DNA of 64,000 bases from Methylobacterium terricola (GTDB lineage: Bacteria; Pseudomonadota; Alphaproteobacteria; Rhizobiales; Beijerinckiaceae): positions 62,001-126,000 of the forward strand of contig NZ_VDDA01000017.1 in assembly GCF_006151805.1 (NCBI RefSeq), in the 5' to 3' direction. Shown in pieces: positions 61,648 to 64,000 of the stretch. How positions within the stretch are numbered: position 1 is the stretch's first letter; the number at the start of each line of letters is the position of its first letter. A program made the translations under genes and the position numbers. The notes under the pieces were generated by a model that searched no databases, was not told the DNA's origin, and saw nothing but the letters and a program-made list of their open reading frames with translations.

Positions 61648-62703
61648 ATGTCGGAACCGGTCTTCTTCCCCCTCGCGGGCCCCGTCCCCTTGTGCGAGGT
61701 CGCGGCGCTCTCCGGCGCGACCCTGCCGCCGGATTCCGACGGCGACGTGGTGGTCCGCGCCGCCGCCCCTCTCGAGAGCGCCGGCCCGGACGACCTCGCC
61801 TACATGGACAACGCCAAGTATGCCGAGGCCCTCACGACCACGCGGGCTCGCGCCTGCCTGGTCTCGCCGCGCTTCGCCGCCCGAGTGCCGGCCGGCACGA
61901 TCGCGCTGGTGACGCCGCAGCCCTACCGGGGTTTCGCCAAGGTGCTGGCTCGCCTGTTCCCGAGCGCGGCGCGCCCGACCTCGCTGTTCGGCGCCACCGG
62001 CGTCTCGCCGGGCTCCTTCGTCCATCCGACCGCCCGGCTCGAGCCCGGGGTGATCGTCGATCCCGGCGTGGTGATCGGCCCGGAAGCCGAGATCGGGGCC
62101 GGGACGGTGCTGGCGGCAGGCTGCGTCGTCGGACCGGGCGTGCGGATCGGGCGGGCCTGCGCGATCGGCGCCAACGCCTCGGTGCTGCACGCCTATCTCG
62201 GCAACCGGGTGATCGTGCATGGCGGCGCCCGCATCGGTCAGGACGGATTCGGCTTCGCCATGGGGCCGGGCGGCCATCTCAAGGTGCCGCAGGTCGGCCG
62301 GGTCATCATCCAGGACGACGTCGAGATCGGTGCCAATACCACGATCGATCGCGGCGCCAGCCGCGACACGGTGGTGGGCGAGGGCACCAAGATCGACAAC
62401 CTGGTGCAGATCGCCCACAACGTCGTCATCGGCCGCCACTGCGTGATCGTCGCCCAGGTCGGCATCTCGGGCTCGACGACGCTCGAGGACTACGTCGTGC
62501 TCGGCGGTCAGGTCGGGGTGGTGGGCCACCTGCGCATCGGCATGGGCGCGCAGATCGCCGGATCGAGCAACGTCAACAAGGACGTGCCGGCCGGCGCCCG
62601 CTGGGGCGGCACTCCGGCGAAACCCGTGCGCGAGTGGTTCCGCGAGATGACGACGCTGAAGAACCTCGCCGCGCGCTCCCGCGACGAGGGCGGCGCGGGG
62701 TGA
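61648..62703 (+). CDS. lpxD: UDP-3-O-(3-hydroxyacyl)glucosamine N-acyltransferase
   Basis: Third step of lipid A synthesis. From ATG 61648 (AGG 4 nt upstream) the protein has 351 residues; ATG 61639 and GTG 61627 are alternatives. N-terminal uridine-binding domain (AALSGATLPPDSDGDVVVRA, DDLAYMDNAKYAEAL), then a left-handed beta-helix of hexapeptide repeats (VIVDPGVVIGPEAEIGAGTV), catalytic His in NLVQIAHNVVIGRHC, and GGQVGVVGHLRIG. C-terminal helix ends REWFREMTTLKNLA. Its own promoter is needed because a terminator follows bamA. Confidence 0.96.
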   Translation: MSEPVFFPLAGPVPLCEVAALSGATLPPDSDGDVVVRAAAPLESAGPDDLAYMDNAKYAEALTTTRARACLVSPRFAARVPAGTIALVTPQPYRGFAKVLARLFPSAARPTSLFGATGVSPGSFVHPTARLEPGVIVDPGVVIGPEAEIGAGTVLAAGCVVGPGVRIGRACAIGANASVLHAYLGNRVIVHGGARIGQDGFGFAMGPGGHLKVPQVGRVIIQDDVEIGANTTIDRGASRDTVVGEGTKIDNLVQIAHNVVIGRHCVIVAQVGISGSTTLEDYVVLGGQVGVVGHLRIGMGAQIAGSSNVNKDVPAGARWGGTPAKPVREWFREMTTLKNLAARSRDEGGAG

Positions 62704-62830
62704 GGCCGCGGAGCCGGGGCGCCTTGCCGCGCTCCCGCCGCAAAGAGCTTGCATCCGCGCCGCTTCTCGCCAAAGACGGCGCACCGACGACCGGAGCGGA
62801 TCCGGGGCAGCCATGAGGGAGCCTGACACC

Positions 62831-63295
62831 ATGACCGAGATGCCTGCCGAACTGGGTACGGCCGACATCCTGCGGGTGATGGAGCTCCTGCCCCACCGCT
62901 ACCCGTTCCTGATGATCGACAAGATCGTGCAGATCGACCGCGACGAGAGCTGCATCGGCATCAAGAACGTCACGATCAACGAGCCGCACTTCACCGGCCA
63001 CTTCCCGGCCGCCCCGGTCTTCCCGGGCGTGCTGCTGATCGAGGGCATGGCCCAGACCGCCGGCGCGATCTGCTGCGCCCACAAGCTTAAGGGCGACGCC
63101 AAGCCGAGCAAGGTCTTCTTCATGACCATCGACAAGGCGAAGTTCCGCAAGCCGGTCGTGCCCGGCGACGTGGTCGAGTACCACATGCGCAAGACCAGCA
63201 ACCGCCGCTTCATGTGGTGGTTCAAGGGCGAGGCCAAGGTGAACGGCGTGCTGGTGGCCGAGGCCGAGATCGGCGCGATGCTGGTGACCGAATGA
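62831..63295 (+). CDS. fabZ: 3-hydroxyacyl-[acyl-carrier-protein] dehydratase FabZ
   Basis: Dehydrates 3-hydroxyacyl-ACP in fatty acid elongation, sharing the hydroxyacyl-ACP pool with LpxA and LpxD. ATG 62831 follows GGGAG at 9-nt spacing (154 residues); ATG 62813 would add six residues. Hot-dog fold with the catalytic His in LLPHRYPFLMIDKI, the active-site Glu helix PVFPGVLLIEGMAQTAG, and FFMTIDKAKFRKPVVPGD. The stop overlaps lpxA as ATGA. Confidence 0.97.
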   Translation: MTEMPAELGTADILRVMELLPHRYPFLMIDKIVQIDRDESCIGIKNVTINEPHFTGHFPAAPVFPGVLLIEGMAQTAGAICCAHKLKGDAKPSKVFFMTIDKAKFRKPVVPGDVVEYHMRKTSNRRFMWWFKGEAKVNGVLVAEAEIGAMLVTE

Positions 63296-64000
63296 GCGAA
63301 AGCCCTGAGACCCGCATCCACCCGAGCGCGGTGGTTGAGGACGGCGCGGTGATCGGCACCGGCGTCGAGATCGGGCCCTTCTGCCATGTCGGGCCGCAGG
63401 CGGTGCTCGGCGACGGCGTCAAGCTCGTGAGCCACGTCGTCGTGGCCGGCCGCACCACGGTGGGTCCGCGCACCCGGATCTACCCCTTCGCGTCGATCGG
63501 CCACCCGCCGCAGGACCTGAAGTTCCGCGGCGAGGACTCGACCCTGACGATCGGCGCCGATTGCCAGATCCGCGAGGGCGTGACGATGAATCCCGGCACC
63601 GCCGGCGGTGGCCTCGCCACCGTGGTGGGCGATTCCTGCGCCTTCCTCGCCAACAGCCATGTCGGCCACGATTGCCGGGTCGGCAGCCACGTCGTGTTCT
63701 CCAACAACGTGATGCTGGCCGGCCATTGCCAGGTCGGCGACTACGCGATCCTCGGCGGCGGCGCCGCGGTGATCCAGTTCGCCCGGGTCGGCGCGCATGC
63801 CTTCGTCGGCGGCCTCTCGGGGCTCGAGAACGACCTGATCCCCTACGGCATGGCGGTCGGCAACCGCGCCCACCTGTCGGGGCTCAATATCATCGGGCTG
63901 CAGCGCCGGGGCTTTGCCCGCGACGAGATCCACGCCCTGCGCCGCGCCTACCGCCTGCTCTTTGCCCTCGAAGGCACCCTGATGGAGCGGGTCGAGGACG
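63292..64000 (+). CDS. lpxA: Acyl-[ACP]-UDP-N-acetylglucosamine O-acyltransferase (3' end outside window)
   Basis: First step of lipid A synthesis. 236 codons are visible with no stop before the window edge. Left-handed beta-helix hexapeptides start at IHPSAVVEDGAVIGTGVEIG; QDLKFRGEDSTLTIG and REGVTMNPGTAGGG are family signatures. The catalytic His is in the FLANSHVGHDCRVG region, and GNRAHLSGLNIIGLQRRGF begins the C-terminal helical part. Coupled to fabZ by ATGA. Typical length is about 260-270, so about 30 codons are missing. Confidence 0.96.
   Translation, partial: MSESPETRIHPSAVVEDGAVIGTGVEIGPFCHVGPQAVLGDGVKLVSHVVVAGRTTVGPRTRIYPFASIGHPPQDLKFRGEDSTLTIGADCQIREGVTMNPGTAGGGLATVVGDSCAFLANSHVGHDCRVGSHVVFSNNVMLAGHCQVGDYAILGGGAAVIQFARVGAHAFVGGLSGLENDLIPYGMAVGNRAHLSGLNIIGLQRRGFARDEIHALRRAYRLLFALEGTLMERVED

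Overview
This window is about 72% G+C by eye and carries compact, often overlapping genes. The gene content points to an alphaproteobacterium of the Methylobacteriaceae, most likely a Methylobacterium of the high-GC group. The grounds are the rpsB-tsf-pyrH-frr-uppS-cdsA-dxr-rseP-bamA-lpxD-fabZ-lpxA order, S2 with a helix-hairpin-helix tail, a DUF6894 protein and several molybdenum hydroxylase genes. The genus call is an inference from gene content; no 16S gene is present.

Layout. (1) 1-7406, minus strand: an overlapping chemosensory operon, MCP > triple-CheW > cheB > cheR > cheA > a STAS-like gene cut by the window edge. The MCP has no membrane segment and has two hairpin-tip motifs. (2) 7502-11655: an IclR regulator divergent from an FAH-family hydrolase, an SDR and an anion:cation MFS permease, which looks like a sugar-acid catabolic unit with a palindromic operator. 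(3) 11883-20729: GNAT and zinc-ribbon genes, a three-gene periplasmic molybdenum hydroxylase with a triheme cytochrome c, a membrane MCP and small proteins. (4) 20819-24900: 5-hydroxyisourate hydrolase divergent from 8-oxoguanine deaminase around a palindrome, then an Asp/Glu racemase and an M20 peptidase. (5) 25227-29016: a second, PaoABC-type molybdenum hydroxylase closed by a terminator. (6) 29096-39955: accessory metabolism and regulation: hydrolase, LysR/MFS, LysE, YafY/glyoxalase/isochorismatase/GlxA, TerB, FNT channel, FMN hydroxy-acid oxidase and patatin. (7) 40327-45321: ispG, kup, coaBC and a small secreted protein. (8) About 45.3-50.3 kb: an A+T-rich island with two glycosyltransferase genes and an internally deleted ISAs1-type element with intact inverted repeats and a 10-bp target duplication. 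(9) 50533-64000: core translation, isoprenoid and envelope genes.

The most unusual signals are: short tandem duplications that span the stop codon of four unrelated genes (17.1, 19.4, 36.3 and 52.7 kb); a GT61 gene whose natural N-terminus is cut off by an in-frame amber codon at 48001; the non-autonomous ISAs1 copy; and the double-tip MCP next to a three-domain CheW. No CRISPR array, tRNA or rRNA was seen.
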